Part shown: positions 42,051 through 50,927 of the stretch, in pieces
How positions within the stretch are numbered: position 1 is the stretch's first letter
How the letters are laid out: each line of letters starts with the position of its first letter
DNA from: SIG78 sp036677805
Lineage (GTDB): Bacteria > Verrucomicrobiota > Lentisphaeria > Victivallales > Victivallaceae
Length of the DNA stretch: 64,000 nucleotides
Direction: 5' to 3'
Assembly: GCA_036677805.1 (NCBI GenBank)
Contig: JAVBVS010000017.1
Span: 25,037 to 89,036 of the forward strand
Made by a program: the position numbers and the translations under genes
The notes under the pieces: generated by a model
Databases searched by the model: none
Told to the model about the DNA's origin: nothing
Seen by the model: the letters and a program-made list of their open reading frames with translations, nothing else

Positions 42051-43426
42051 TGCTTGTCTCCTGTGATATGGTTTCGAGTCAGTTGATGCGTCAATTCCGT
42101 TTGCGGCAGATAGGCGCCCTGCCGCCGCAACTCGGTGATCAAAAGCGCCGGATCGATTTCCGCCGCGCCGCAATCCGCCCGCAGGCTCAACGCCGCCGCC
42201 GCGCCCGCGGCCTGTCCCATCATCGCCGCCGCGGGTTGAACCCGGATCGAGGCCTGCACTTTTTCATCGGAGGAAGCGCAACGGCCCGCCATCCAGAGAT
42301 TGTACCAGCCGCGCGCCACCGTGATGCCATAGGGCAGTCCGAAATATTCGCCCGGGCCGATTTCGGCGATATCGCTGCTGAACCGCTCGAATTCCTCATC
42401 CGAGCAATCTTTGACATGCATATCGACGAATTTGTTGAAAACTCCGATCTGATCGGGAAATTTGCGGCGCAGGCAATAATCGCGGTAATCAAGCACGTAT
42501 TCGCCCAGCACCTGCCGGCCGGCGCGAATGCCCGGGACATCGCCCGATGCAACCAGTTCCATGTTTTCAAAGCCCGGCACATATTTGCGGTAAAATTTCA
42601 CGTATTCCCGAATCTGGCGTCGGCCTTCGCTCATGGCTTGACTGCGTTCCCGGGCCTCAAGGCAATTCAATCCGAAAAGATGCCCCGCATTCATATACCC
42701 GGAAAAACGCGAACATTCCAGCGCTCCCGGCAGGTGCCGGTCGGGCGTTTTGAAAAAACCGTCGGCCAGCGCCCGGAGCAATCCCGTCTGCTGGGCGGCA
42801 TAATCCGAACGGCTCCAGTCCACCCCGGCGTGCAGCGAACACAGCGTCGCCGGCATCGGATTTTCGAGCTGGCAGTACTCCGCTCCGGCCAGCACCGCCA
42901 GCACCGCATCGCCGCTGGCATCAATGAACCGTTCGCCCGGAATGTAACTCAAGCCGTCGATATTGGTCACGAAAACGCCCCGGACGCGCCCGCTTGCCGG
43001 GTCCGCGTCAACCGCGATCAGCGAGGTGAAAAATAGCACCTCGGCGCCCGCTTCGGCCAGCTTTTCATCCAGCAATAGCTTGAGCTCCTCGCCATCGAAC
43101 GCGGTCCACTGCCGGAAATGCGTCGTCCACCATTCCGGCGTCGCCGCCGGAGCGAGGGCTTTCCGGCGATAAAGCTCTTCCACCAGTTCAAGCATGAATC
43201 CGCCGACCAGCGTCCGGCTGCCGTCGCTCATCGGATCGAATCCGCGCACATATCCCGAAGCGGCCAGTCCGCCCAGCGAGCCCTGGGTTTCAATCACCAG
43301 CACTTTGGCCTTCAGCCGCGCGGCGGCAACCGCCGCGGCGCAACCGGCCGGGCCGCCGCCGACGATCACGACATCGTAACCGCCGCGCACGGGCACCTGC
43401 CGGGTCAACTCTATCATCCTGTCCAT
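42047..43426 (-). CDS. FAD-dependent oxidoreductase (FAD_oxidored family)
   Basis: The 459-residue protein has the dinucleotide-binding motif GYDVVIVGGGPAGCAAAVAA at residues about 16-35, then VLVIETQGSLGGLAASGYVR, the FAD-binding signature of the FAD_oxidored (PF12831) family, and near the end WMAGRCASSDEKVQASIRVQ and AAAMMGQAAGAAAALSL, the second FAD contact. Members oxidise sugars or cyclitols, or have unknown substrates. No signal peptide is seen. It opens cluster 4: its stop overlaps the pseudopilin start by four bases, and an AraC/PocR regulator gene is divergent upstream. A cytoplasmic step on the sugar released by the secreted enzymes is plausible. ATG 43417, three codons in, is an alternative start. 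Confidence 0.85.
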   Translation of the reverse strand: MDRMIELTRQVPVRGGYDVVIVGGGPAGCAAAVAAARLKAKVLVIETQGSLGGLAASGYVRGFDPMSDGSRTLVGGFMLELVEELYRRKALAPAATPEWWTTHFRQWTAFDGEELKLLLDEKLAEAGAEVLFFTSLIAVDADPASGRVRGVFVTNIDGLSYIPGERFIDASGDAVLAVLAGAEYCQLENPMPATLCSLHAGVDWSRSDYAAQQTGLLRALADGFFKTPDRHLPGALECSRFSGYMNAGHLFGLNCLEARERSQAMSEGRRQIREYVKFYRKYVPGFENMELVASGDVPGIRAGRQVLGEYVLDYRDYCLRRKFPDQIGVFNKFVDMHVKDCSDEEFERFSSDIAEIGPGEYFGLPYGITVARGWYNLWMAGRCASSDEKVQASIRVQPAAAMMGQAAGAAAALSLRADCGAAEIDPALLITELRRQGAYLPQTELTHQLTRNHITGDKQ

Positions 43427-43646
43427 CCGCAGAAAACCTTTCCCTGATTCCCGGAATTCCGCGAGCGGCTCTCCGGTTTTGTTCTTCCCGTATAAGTATA
43501 TCCGAAAACAGCGGCTTTACCATATATTATCCATGATTTTTTATGTATTTTCTGCTGTATCGGGCAGAATCCAAGATAAAATCGATAAAACCACCTTGCA
43601 TTCCAAGGGGAGTGAAGTATCGTATCGCAGGAAGGGAAATCGGACG
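43427..43646. promoter_or_regulatory. Divergent control region between FAD oxidoreductase and AraC/PocR genes
   Basis: On the minus strand TATACT (43500-43495) is a good -10 for the oxidoreductase operon, but no -35 lies at the right distance. A weak -35 is normal for promoters that need an activator such as the divergent AraC protein. Confidence 0.35.
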
Positions 43647-44471
43647 ATGAATCTGGAACGATTGAGTCGGATCATGAGTGCGCTGAGCGACGCGACCGGA
43701 CTGCCGGTGATCTGGAAATCAGGCGCGAACATGCTGGTGGAAACGGCGCTGCCGTTGCGGCACCGTTTTCATACCCATCCATTCTGCCTGGCGGTCAAGG
43801 AAACTTTGGAGAACCGCTGCCTGCGCAACGACGACGCCGATATCAGCCGCATCGTGGTTCGCAACCGGCAGCATTTCATCCACGCCTGCCACGCCGGCGC
43901 GGAAGAGCTGGTGATTCCGATTTTTTACGGCGACAGTTATTGCGGCACCATCATGATCGGCCCCTTTGCCGGGCCGGAAAGCGCGACCCCGTATCCGGGG
44001 TGCGAAAAGTTGCTCCGCCAACTGCCGGAATTGAAACCGGCCCAGCGTCAGGCGCTGGTCGAACTGGTGGAAATGCTGATCGTCCCGATGGCCGGGGAAC
44101 TGGCGGACGGTCACGCGGAGAATCTGCTGCCGCCGAATGAACTCATCCGCCACGAAACCGTGCGCCACGCCATCCGGATCATGCGGGAACGCTTCCGGGC
44201 GCGATTGACGCTTTCCATACTCAGCCGCGAGTGCGCGGTGAGCACCTCGCATTTTCAGCATCTCTTCCGCGTCTACACGGAGTTGAATGCATTGGACTAT
44301 CTCCAGCGCCTCCGGGTGCTGGAAGCGCGCCGGCTGATCGCACTCACCGATCTGCCGCTGGGGGAAATCGCCGGAGTGTGCGGATTTTCCGACCAGAGCC
44401 GGATGGCGCTGCTGTTCCGGCGTTACTTCGGCCGCGCCCCCGGCAGCTATCGCAAGCGAGCGAGTCATTAA
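43647..44471 (+). CDS. AraC-family regulator with PocR-type sensor domain
   Basis: The 274-residue protein has an N-terminal PocR-like ligand domain (residues about 5-150: LSDATGLPVIWKSG, HTHPFCLAVKETLENRCLRN, HFIHACHAGAEELVIPIF, GTIMIGPF), with the Cys and His residues typical of that fold, and an AraC DNA-binding domain (about 170-270: LTLSILSRECAVSTSHFQHL, LGEIAGVCGFSDQSRMALLF). ATG 43647 follows GGAAGGGAAATCGGACG; the longer open frame reaches into the promoter region. PocR-type sensors bind small polyols or hydrocarbon derivatives. It is divergent from the FAD oxidoreductase-pseudopilin operon and is the obvious activator for it. Confidence 0.87.
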   Translation: MNLERLSRIMSALSDATGLPVIWKSGANMLVETALPLRHRFHTHPFCLAVKETLENRCLRNDDADISRIVVRNRQHFIHACHAGAEELVIPIFYGDSYCGTIMIGPFAGPESATPYPGCEKLLRQLPELKPAQRQALVELVEMLIVPMAGELADGHAENLLPPNELIRHETVRHAIRIMRERFRARLTLSILSRECAVSTSHFQHLFRVYTELNALDYLQRLRVLEARRLIALTDLPLGEIAGVCGFSDQSRMALLFRRYFGRAPGSYRKRASH

Positions 44472-44478
44472 ATTCGGT

Positions 44479-44508
44479 GGAATTTTCACCGGATGGCATG
44501 AAAATTCC
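44479..44508. terminator. Hairpin between convergent genes
   Basis: GGAATTTTCA and TGAAAATTCC are perfectly complementary (10 bp) around a 10-base loop, 8 bp after the AraC/PocR stop and downstream of the convergent gene ending at 44611. The A/T-rich arms give U-runs in both directions. Confidence 0.6.
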
Positions 44509-44610
44509 AAATTTCAGAATTGAATCAGCCCGACCGCCGGAAATACGGAAAGAACGCTTCCGTGACGCCGATCGGGCCCATACCTCAATTCCATGCCGAC
44601 CCGATATCGC

Positions 44611-45690
44611 TCACTCTTCAAAGGACCGCCAGTGGCCGAACTCAGGATTTTGCCGATAACATTCGGCAAACAGCGCAACCTGTCTTTCGACCTGCGGCAG
44701 CGTCACCTCGAGCGGGGCTTTGCCGGTCATTGCATCGTACAAATTCAGATAGAATTTTTCCACCCGCGAATTGAAACTCATTCCTTCTTCGGAGCTGCTC
44801 CATTTTTCCGAATAAAAACTGAGATTTTCACTGCAATAGTTCCGTTCCGGCATCGGTTCGGCAATCACGGCATGAGCCGGCGCTTCCTGAGGATCGAAAT
44901 AACGCCATTCAATATCCCGATGGTTGCCCCACAGCGTGCCGTGCGTTCCATAAACCAGATAGACATAGGGATCGAATAAACTGGCATTGGAAATTTCGAT
45001 ATCAACCGCCGGATGTCCCTTGCCGGAAAGGAGCAGTTTGACATGATCCTCGGCGCCGCCCAGACTGTTGGCATTGTCAAGTCGACAGAAAATTTCTTCC
45101 GGCATGGCATCGCCGTAGAGCTGCAACGCCTGGTCGATCGGATGAGGACCGGTATTGACCAGATTGCCGCCGCCGTATTCCTGCAGCGTCTGCCAGTCCC
45201 AGCGCCGTCCGAATCCGGTGAAGGCCAGTTTTACCGTCATAATCCGCCCCAGCACCCCCGAGGCGATGACCGACTGCACCCGGCGGAAGGTCGGAGCGAA
45301 ACGGGATTGCTGGAACACCGCGAAGAACCGGCCGCTCGCGGCAATCGCCGCCTTGAGTTCCGCCATTTCTTCCGGAAAACGCGTCAACGGTTTTTCGCAC
45401 AACACATGATGTCCGGCCCGCAATGCCGCAATGCTGACCGGAACATGGGCATGCGACGGCAAGGCATTGATCATCAAATCAAGATCGTTCACGGCCAGCA
45501 ATTCACGATAATCTCCATACATCCGGCACCCGGGATTGCCGGCAACCGATTCCCGGCAACGTTCCGGTTCCCGATCAGCCACCGCCGCAATCACAAAACG
45601 CTCCCGCAGTCCGGGCCGTTCCAGACTTGCCGCGTGAATATTGCGGCCGCTGCGCCCTTGCCCGAGGATTCCAACTTTCAATTTACGCAT
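44611..45690 (-). CDS. Gfo/Idh/MocA-family oxidoreductase
   Basis: The 359-residue protein has the N-terminal Rossmann fold (KVGILGQGRSGRNIHAAS, residues 4-21) and the signature CEKPLTRFPEEMAEL near residue 95, where Glu-Lys-Pro is the conserved catalytic-site Lys region; GGGNLVNTGPHPIDQALQLY near 175 gives the later His/Asp motif. The family oxidises or reduces sugars, inositols and sugar acids with NAD(P). ATG 45690 follows AGGAG. Its start overlaps the previous gene by eight bases, so the two oxidoreductases are coupled and last in the LacI-led operon. The substrate is probably the monosaccharide released by the cluster's enzymes. Confidence 0.9.
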   Translation of the reverse strand: MRKLKVGILGQGRSGRNIHAASLERPGLRERFVIAAVADREPERCRESVAGNPGCRMYGDYRELLAVNDLDLMINALPSHAHVPVSIAALRAGHHVLCEKPLTRFPEEMAELKAAIAASGRFFAVFQQSRFAPTFRRVQSVIASGVLGRIMTVKLAFTGFGRRWDWQTLQEYGGGNLVNTGPHPIDQALQLYGDAMPEEIFCRLDNANSLGGAEDHVKLLLSGKGHPAVDIEISNASLFDPYVYLVYGTHGTLWGNHRDIEWRYFDPQEAPAHAVIAEPMPERNYCSENLSFYSEKWSSSEEGMSFNSRVEKFYLNLYDAMTGKAPLEVTLPQVERQVALFAECYRQNPEFGHWRSFEE

Positions 45691-46585
45691 TTTCCCAACT
45701 CCTGTCCACCATTTCCGTCCGGCCGCTCTGCGCCGCACGATCGAAAGCTTCCAACAATGCCATGACCTCAAATGCATCTTTCCGCGTCACCGGCTGAGCG
45801 CCGTTCAGAAAGAATGCGGCGATTTCACGGACCAGCATCTGATAATACGGAATAGTTCCGGAAACCTGAAATAACCGCTCCCGTCCGAGCCATTCGCGCA
45901 GCACCCCGCCATAACGGCCGCCGTCATCGGTCAATTCCACGATGCCGCGGCGTCCGTCTGCATAACGCACATGTCCGACATAACCGCGGCGATCGGCGCC
46001 GACCGTAACACTCAAAGCGCCGCCGCCCATGATCCGTTCGAGCATTTCCAGCGCATGGCACCCGTACCAGACCAGCGAACTGCCCGCGGCGGCCTTGCCG
46101 AACGGCCCCCATACGGTCGCACTGTCGACAGTCAGAGGCTCGACACTCAGCGCCCGGATCAGATCGGCATCGAATCGCAGCGGCGATGCGGTGAAATACC
46201 GGATTTCCCGCCGTTGCGCGATGTGATCAATGGCTTTGGCATGATCCAGCGTATCGGCGAAGGGCTTGTCCAGAAACATCGGCTTGCCCAGCGCGGCGCA
46301 ACGCTCGAAATACGCCAGATGCAGACTCGCGTCATTGATTTCCAGCATCACGCCGTCGCAATTCGCCACCGCTTCGGCATAGTTCTCCGTCACCATTACG
46401 CCGAAACCGTTCAATTCGGCTTTCCGGGCCAGCAGTCCCGCGGCATTCTGGAACGGCGTTGCAAAGCTCAGGCAGTGCGTCACCCGCAATCCCGGCGCCA
46501 TTTTCCGGTCATTGATCAGCCGCGGCAGCTCGACCGCATGGCTGGTATCGAGCCCGATAACCGCCAATTTGAATTCATGACCCAT
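45683..46585 (-). CDS. Gfo/Idh/MocA-like oxidoreductase, divergent
   Basis: The 300-residue protein is shorter than the usual 330-390. It has a Rossmann-type start (KLAVIGLDTSHAVELPRLIN) lacking the second and third Gly of GxGxxG, and FLDKPFADTLDHAKAI near residue 105 in place of the Glu-Lys-Pro motif (Asp-Lys-Pro, the Lys kept). SLVWYGCHALEMLERIMGGG near 170 keeps His but not the usual His-x3-Asp pair. The start lies just past the stop of the secreted GH123-like gene, with GGAG inside that gene's end. Enzymatic activity is likely altered; partnership with the next, normal paralogue at 44611 is possible since their genes overlap. Confidence 0.8.
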   Translation of the reverse strand: MGHEFKLAVIGLDTSHAVELPRLINDRKMAPGLRVTHCLSFATPFQNAAGLLARKAELNGFGVMVTENYAEAVANCDGVMLEINDASLHLAYFERCAALGKPMFLDKPFADTLDHAKAIDHIAQRREIRYFTASPLRFDADLIRALSVEPLTVDSATVWGPFGKAAAGSSLVWYGCHALEMLERIMGGGALSVTVGADRRGYVGHVRYADGRRGIVELTDDGGRYGGVLREWLGRERLFQVSGTIPYYQMLVREIAAFFLNGAQPVTRKDAFEVMALLEAFDRAAQSGRTEMVDRSWENA

Positions 46586-46588
46586 TTT

Positions 46589-49093
46589 CTAGCGCTTCTC
46601 CACCATTTTCCGGGTACGCAAAATCAAATCGATCATGCGGTCGCGAACCGCTTCCTGATCCTCGGTCGCCGCATACGGATCTTTTTTGATCGCGCCGATG
46701 AAATCGTCGATTTCACGGCCGAGTTTGGCTTCCGGGAGCAGCTTTTCCCGGAGTTCGAGCAATTTTCCGAGATAACGCAGATCATTGATGCCGCGCGCCC
46801 AACCTTCGTACTGCAACGTGTCGATGACGCCGTTACGAGTCGGATAAACCATGCAGTGCTGTTTCCAGAAATGTTCGTTGAATTCGTTCCAGCAATCATA
46901 TTCGGCGCCTTCATAAGGCCAATACCAGCACCAGGTCATCGTGCCGTCATAATCGCTGCCGTACATCAGAATCCCGAAGTGACGGCGATAGCGCTGCGGC
47001 GCTTCCAGACCGCCCTGCGGAAAGTTGTAGCAGAATATCTCATTGCCGTCACGATGAATCCGTGCGGTCAGATCCTTCGGAATCGGCGGCGGACCGGATT
47101 GATTCATGTGATTGAAAATTTTGTCCGCTCCGGGCACATTGATCCAGCCTCTCGAAGCCGCACCCCAGGTTTTGCCGCCCAGCCGGTGAATTTCGTCAGC
47201 GATCGGAATGCTCTTCTTGAGCTTTTCTCCCATCGCTTCGTCCGGCAAATAGAAATACACGTCCTTGACTCCGGGAACTTTTTTGGCTTCCAATCCGGCC
47301 TTGACGATTTGCCCGAGGCGTTCTTGGTCAATATCCGGCCAGATGTAGAAATCCCCGTCGCCCTGCAGATAAATCCGCTCCACCGAAAGACCGCCGGTTT
47401 TCATCAATTCCACCACATGCGGCAGCGTGGCGGATTTTTCGTGCAGGCCGACCGTATCCACACCATGCCGGACGAGATTGCGAATCTCGGCGAGCGCAAG
47501 CTCATCGCCCGCTTCCCCCCAATGGCTCAGCGTATAGATCTGACTGCGAATCGGGGATTTGCCAAGCTGGAACGGCAGTACTTCGACCGCGACCGGCAGT
47601 GTGCCGAGCACTTCATTCCCGGCGCGAACGGTAAGTTCTGTCGTATAATTTCCCGCCGGCGTGTCTTCCGGAAACCGGAAACGAACCCAGAACTGCCGGA
47701 GAAATTCCGCCGGCACATAACGGATGGGACGCAGTTCCGCACTGTCATCGGGATAAAGCCGCGCCGCCCGGCCGTTGTGGTAAATCTGCGGCAGGTTGTT
47801 GCGCAAGACATGATCGCTCTCCACCAGATCCGAATTCTTTACCAGGAGTTCCGGAACAAGTCCGATGCGACTCTGGGTAAGTTCCGTGTAGCCCATGCCC
47901 TGATACCAGCACTTGACATGAAATTTTTCGATTGCGGCATCGATCGTTTTGCCCGCGGCATTGCGGAAAGGCTCGACATCGAAAGTCACATTCGCCAGGT
48001 CGCGCATCGCCCATAACCCGGCGCTGAAACTGTCGATTTCTCCGGGCGCGACCCGTAACGCAACCGAACGGGCGTTGGCAAGGCTGATTCCGGGCAGCGT
48101 AAAATTATTCACCATTTCCTTGTCGTTCCAACAGGGCACGGCGAATACCAGCGCATGGTTTTTGCCGAACTGCGGCAGCCGGGTCAAAGCGGCCGCCCGG
48201 GCATTGCGCAAGTCCTCAGCGAGCCGGTTCAGCGCTTTGAACTGAAAATAGCGCCGGCTCTGGTAATCAACCTCGGAAAGCGACTCATTGAGTTTATACC
48301 AGGCGGCGAGCTGTTTCCCGCCGGTTTCGGCTGCCGCCCGGGCCGGAGCATCGAATTTAGCAAGCTCGGCAAGATCGGCATCAATCTGCCTGAGCTGTTC
48401 GTAACAAGTGACTTCATAATCGAAGTAAAGCAGCGGACGGGTCACTTTTTCTCTGCCGGCAAGAATCGCCTTGGCCATTTCCGGACCGAGTTCATTACGA
48501 TGATTGGTAAAAAAATACATGGTATAGCGTTGCGCGGTCGGATATTTGAAGCGTACCGCCACATCGTAATAATCCCCCGGCTGCGGCACCTGCGGCAGCC
48601 ATTCCATGGTCTGCGGCAAATCAAGAGCCATTTCCAGAGTGCATCCCGCGGTTCCGTTGGACGCGGTTTTCAGGACGACCGTACCGTCGTAATCATCGCT
48701 GACCATGCCGTTTTCATCAAACCGGATCGAAAAATACAGCTTGCTTTTCCGCACCAGATCCATCGGCCGATGGCCGCGGATCACGGGACGGATATAGAAC
48801 TCCATTTCCGGCGCGCCGAGTTGCGGATCCGGACGCCGGATGTCGAGCAGGAAGTAGAGTCGCGTCCGGTCGTAGAACGCCCGCAGCGTCATGACGATAT
48901 CGCCGCGAAAGTTCTTGACATCGGTAATCTTCGGGGCATCCTTCCATACGGCGTCGTCGGCTTTGCCGTCAATTACGGGTGCGGAATCGGCGACGTTGAC
49001 CGGCAACACTTCAAGTCCGGCCAGGGCTGTCGTCGCGGCCAATCCGGCGACCCACGCGGCCGCCAGTGTTCTGCAAATCATCGATTTCATCAT
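46589..49093 (-). CDS. Secreted CBM9-like + DUF4091 (GH123-like) protein
   Basis: The 834-residue protein has a signal peptide (residues 1-25). Residues about 30-200 match a CBM9/DOMON-type domain (SAPVIDGKADDAVWKDAPKI, LRAFYDRTRLYFLLDIRRP). Residues about 450-800 hold a barrel ending in a DUF4091-type tail: VVELMKTGGLSVERIYLQGD, DGTMTWCWYWPYEG, VIDTLQYEGWARGINDLRYL; the last is the DUF4091 hallmark seen at the end of GH123-like N-acetyl-beta-galactosaminidases. The substrate may thus contain N-acetylhexosamine, but this is inference. The ribosome site AAGGA precedes ATG-ATG; 49093 or 49090 may be used. It lies 45 bp after the pseudopilin in the LacI-led operon. Confidence 0.75.
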   Translation of the reverse strand: MMKSMICRTLAAAWVAGLAATTALAGLEVLPVNVADSAPVIDGKADDAVWKDAPKITDVKNFRGDIVMTLRAFYDRTRLYFLLDIRRPDPQLGAPEMEFYIRPVIRGHRPMDLVRKSKLYFSIRFDENGMVSDDYDGTVVLKTASNGTAGCTLEMALDLPQTMEWLPQVPQPGDYYDVAVRFKYPTAQRYTMYFFTNHRNELGPEMAKAILAGREKVTRPLLYFDYEVTCYEQLRQIDADLAELAKFDAPARAAAETGGKQLAAWYKLNESLSEVDYQSRRYFQFKALNRLAEDLRNARAAALTRLPQFGKNHALVFAVPCWNDKEMVNNFTLPGISLANARSVALRVAPGEIDSFSAGLWAMRDLANVTFDVEPFRNAAGKTIDAAIEKFHVKCWYQGMGYTELTQSRIGLVPELLVKNSDLVESDHVLRNNLPQIYHNGRAARLYPDDSAELRPIRYVPAEFLRQFWVRFRFPEDTPAGNYTTELTVRAGNEVLGTLPVAVEVLPFQLGKSPIRSQIYTLSHWGEAGDELALAEIRNLVRHGVDTVGLHEKSATLPHVVELMKTGGLSVERIYLQGDGDFYIWPDIDQERLGQIVKAGLEAKKVPGVKDVYFYLPDEAMGEKLKKSIPIADEIHRLGGKTWGAASRGWINVPGADKIFNHMNQSGPPPIPKDLTARIHRDGNEIFCYNFPQGGLEAPQRYRRHFGILMYGSDYDGTMTWCWYWPYEGAEYDCWNEFNEHFWKQHCMVYPTRNGVIDTLQYEGWARGINDLRYLGKLLELREKLLPEAKLGREIDDFIGAIKKDPYAATEDQEAVRDRMIDLILRTRKMVEKR

Positions 49094-49138
49094 TCTTCCT
49101 TATGTTTAAAGTATCTGCGGTAACCCCTGGAATCGGTT

Positions 49139-49795
49139 CTACTGCAACGCCTGCCGGATGATTTTATCCTGCTCGTCGTAAGAAACCGGATTGGAGACAA
49201 AACCGGCGACGTGGTAATCGCCGAAAAGAATATTGGCGGTATTATTGTGGTAAGTGGCCAGCACCAGCGTCGGATAACGGTCGTGATCGTACCAGTAATT
49301 GCCGCAATCCTTGAACGGAGAAGTGGTCTTGGTGTTCTCAAGCAATACCGCCGCACTGCTCGGATCGCCCTTGATGACGGATATTTTCTTGTCCCAGAGA
49401 AGAGAATTCATGCCGTAACTGAAGTTTTCGCGCCCGTTCTGATAGTACTGATTGTAGGTGTTTTCGATTTCCTGATCGCCGCTGGCCGAAGGGCAACTCA
49501 GCAATTTCCAGAGATGGTAATCCTGTTTGACCGCGGTCGGCTGGCCGTTGCGGATCAGATAATGCGGCCAGAAGTACTGGTAGTTGACCGTATCCTGCAT
49601 TTTCGGCAGCTGGCCGTCGTGCATGGAAGTATATTGCTCCAGCATCAATCCCAATTGCTTGAGATTGGCTACGCAATTTGCGGCACGGGCGCGAGCCCGT
49701 GCCGCCGACAATGCCGGGAGCAGCATCGCCGCCAGAATCGCGATAATTGCAATTACCACCAGAAGCTCGATAAGTGTAAAATCTTTCTTCCTCAT
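49139..49795 (-). CDS. Pseudopilin of cluster 5
   Basis: The 218-residue protein starts MRKKDFTLIELLVVIAII and continues AILAAMLLPALSAARARARA, a prepilin-type signal and helix with Asp before the predicted cut. LLSCPSASGD mid-protein is the usual Cys-Pro spot and ILFGDYHVAGFVSN near the end stands where Asp-Gly-His usually is. AAAGGATGAAGAA precedes the start. The gene lies 31 bp after the LacI regulator and 45 bp before the secreted GH123-like gene, in one operon. Leader and helix are nearly identical to the cluster 2 and 3 pseudopilins while the globular domains differ, as expected if only the N-terminus meets shared machinery. Confidence 0.88.
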   Translation of the reverse strand: MRKKDFTLIELLVVIAIIAILAAMLLPALSAARARARAANCVANLKQLGLMLEQYTSMHDGQLPKMQDTVNYQYFWPHYLIRNGQPTAVKQDYHLWKLLSCPSASGDQEIENTYNQYYQNGRENFSYGMNSLLWDKKISVIKGDPSSAAVLLENTKTTSPFKDCGNYWYDHDRYPTLVLATYHNNTANILFGDYHVAGFVSNPVSYDEQDKIIRQALQ

Positions 49796-49826
49796 TTCTT
49801 CATCCTTTCCCGCTGTTTATAAATCG

Positions 49827-50825
49827 TTATTTTCTTGATCGAGAGCGATACGTACTTTCAACCGTCACTTCCGCCCAGCTTCGTTCCGGGTCGAGCGCCC
49901 GTTCAAGCAGACGTTCGGCAATCATGCCGTACTCCGGATCGAGCGAAGCAATCGCCGGAGCAATGCTGCCGAACAACGGATTGTGGTTGCCGCCCAGAAG
50001 TCGCGTTCCGGCATGTTCCGGACGCATCCGGCTTTGCAGCGATACCGCGGTTATGGCATCATCGATATACAGCCAGTCGGGCCGGTATTTTTCCACGCAC
50101 TCCTTCAACAGCCACTCTGCCCGCGCGGCAATGCTGTCGACAACTGTTTCCGGATAGCCGAAACAGGCCTCGTCGCCAATCGCCAGTCCGCAAGCTGTCA
50201 ACGCCGCCAGAAATTCTCTGCGCAATGTTCGTTCCGAATGGTATTTTTCCAGCGCATGAACCACCGCAAAACGCCGGCTGCCCGCCCGCAATGCTTCGCC
50301 GACCATCCCGGTCAATGCCGTCTGCCGTGAAGTTGCGACCCAGTGCCGGGCCGGAAACGCCGGTTTTTCCAGAAAAACCGTCTTCGGCCGGTCGGCGAAA
50401 ACATCCGCGATTTCTTCCCGGAATTCCGGATAATCGTGGGACAGACAAATCACGCCCGAAACCTGATATTGTGCAAACATCGCGCAATCCTGGCGAATAT
50501 TCGCCGGACTGTCGTGCGAACTGGCAATCAATATCCGGTATCCCTGCCGCGCCGCCCGCTGTTCCAGCTCAATCAGCAACGCCTGACTGCGATAGTGCGC
50601 ATAACTGTCAAGAATAACGCCGACCAGACGCGAATCCCCGCCGGCCAGAATCGAGGCGGCCATGTTGGGTTGATAGTTGAGTTCCCGCGCCGCAGCGAGA
50701 ATCCGTTCCCGGGTTGCCGCGCCGACCCGGATATTGTCGCTGCCGCCATTGAGGACCTTGCCCACCGCCGCTCGCGAAGCTCTGGCCAACTGAGCCACAT
50801 CAGCCAGGACCACCGTGTTGCGCAT
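49827..50825 (-). CDS. LacI-family transcriptional regulator
   Basis: The 332-residue protein starts MRNTVVLADVAQLARASRAA, a LacI helix-turn-helix, followed by the hinge helix region (ILAAARELNYQPNMAASILAGG) and a type-1 periplasmic-binding-like sensor domain (LVGVILDSYAHYRSQALLIE to the end, with ITAVSLQSRMRPEHAGTRLL). I chose ATG 50825 over ATG 50861 because the promoter at 50870-50898 should start transcription about at 50863, leaving no room for a ribosome site before 50861. It heads the five-gene operon LacI, pseudopilin, GH123-like, two Gfo/Idh/MocA. Sugar-sensing repression of its own operon is the likely role. Confidence 0.88.
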   Translation of the reverse strand: MRNTVVLADVAQLARASRAAVGKVLNGGSDNIRVGAATRERILAAARELNYQPNMAASILAGGDSRLVGVILDSYAHYRSQALLIELEQRAARQGYRILIASSHDSPANIRQDCAMFAQYQVSGVICLSHDYPEFREEIADVFADRPKTVFLEKPAFPARHWVATSRQTALTGMVGEALRAGSRRFAVVHALEKYHSERTLRREFLAALTACGLAIGDEACFGYPETVVDSIAARAEWLLKECVEKYRPDWLYIDDAITAVSLQSRMRPEHAGTRLLGGNHNPLFGSIAPAIASLDPEYGMIAERLLERALDPERSWAEVTVESTYRSRSRK

Positions 50826-50869
50826 CTGAATATCCCATCGTTTGATATCACGCTCTATCATTGCTTATA

Positions 50870-50898
50870 AGTATACCTTATGCCGCGTTATTTGTCAA
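50870..50898 (-). promoter_or_regulatory. Sigma70-type promoter of the LacI-led operon
   Basis: On the minus strand TTGACA (50898-50893) and TATACT (50875-50870) are exactly 17 bp apart, a near-consensus promoter. Transcription would start about 50863, so the first usable start codon is ATG 50825. Confidence 0.8.
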
Positions 50899-50927
50899 GT
50901 GCCGAAGAAAAAAATAAGTGTATTTTT

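Noticed and set aside
39711..42086. A 791-codon open frame on the plus strand
   Set aside because: Antisense to the 523-residue secreted gene, pseudopilin and part of others; no domain motif and no ribosome site.
45971..48016. A 681-codon open frame on the plus strand
   Set aside because: Antisense to the Gfo/Idh/MocA-like and GH123-like genes; composition is artefactual.
43491..50875. Shared TATACTTAT sequence upstream of several genes as a common operator
   Set aside because: At 22003, 43500 and 50875 it is most simply a -10 element followed by AT-rich DNA; no wider similarity surrounds it.
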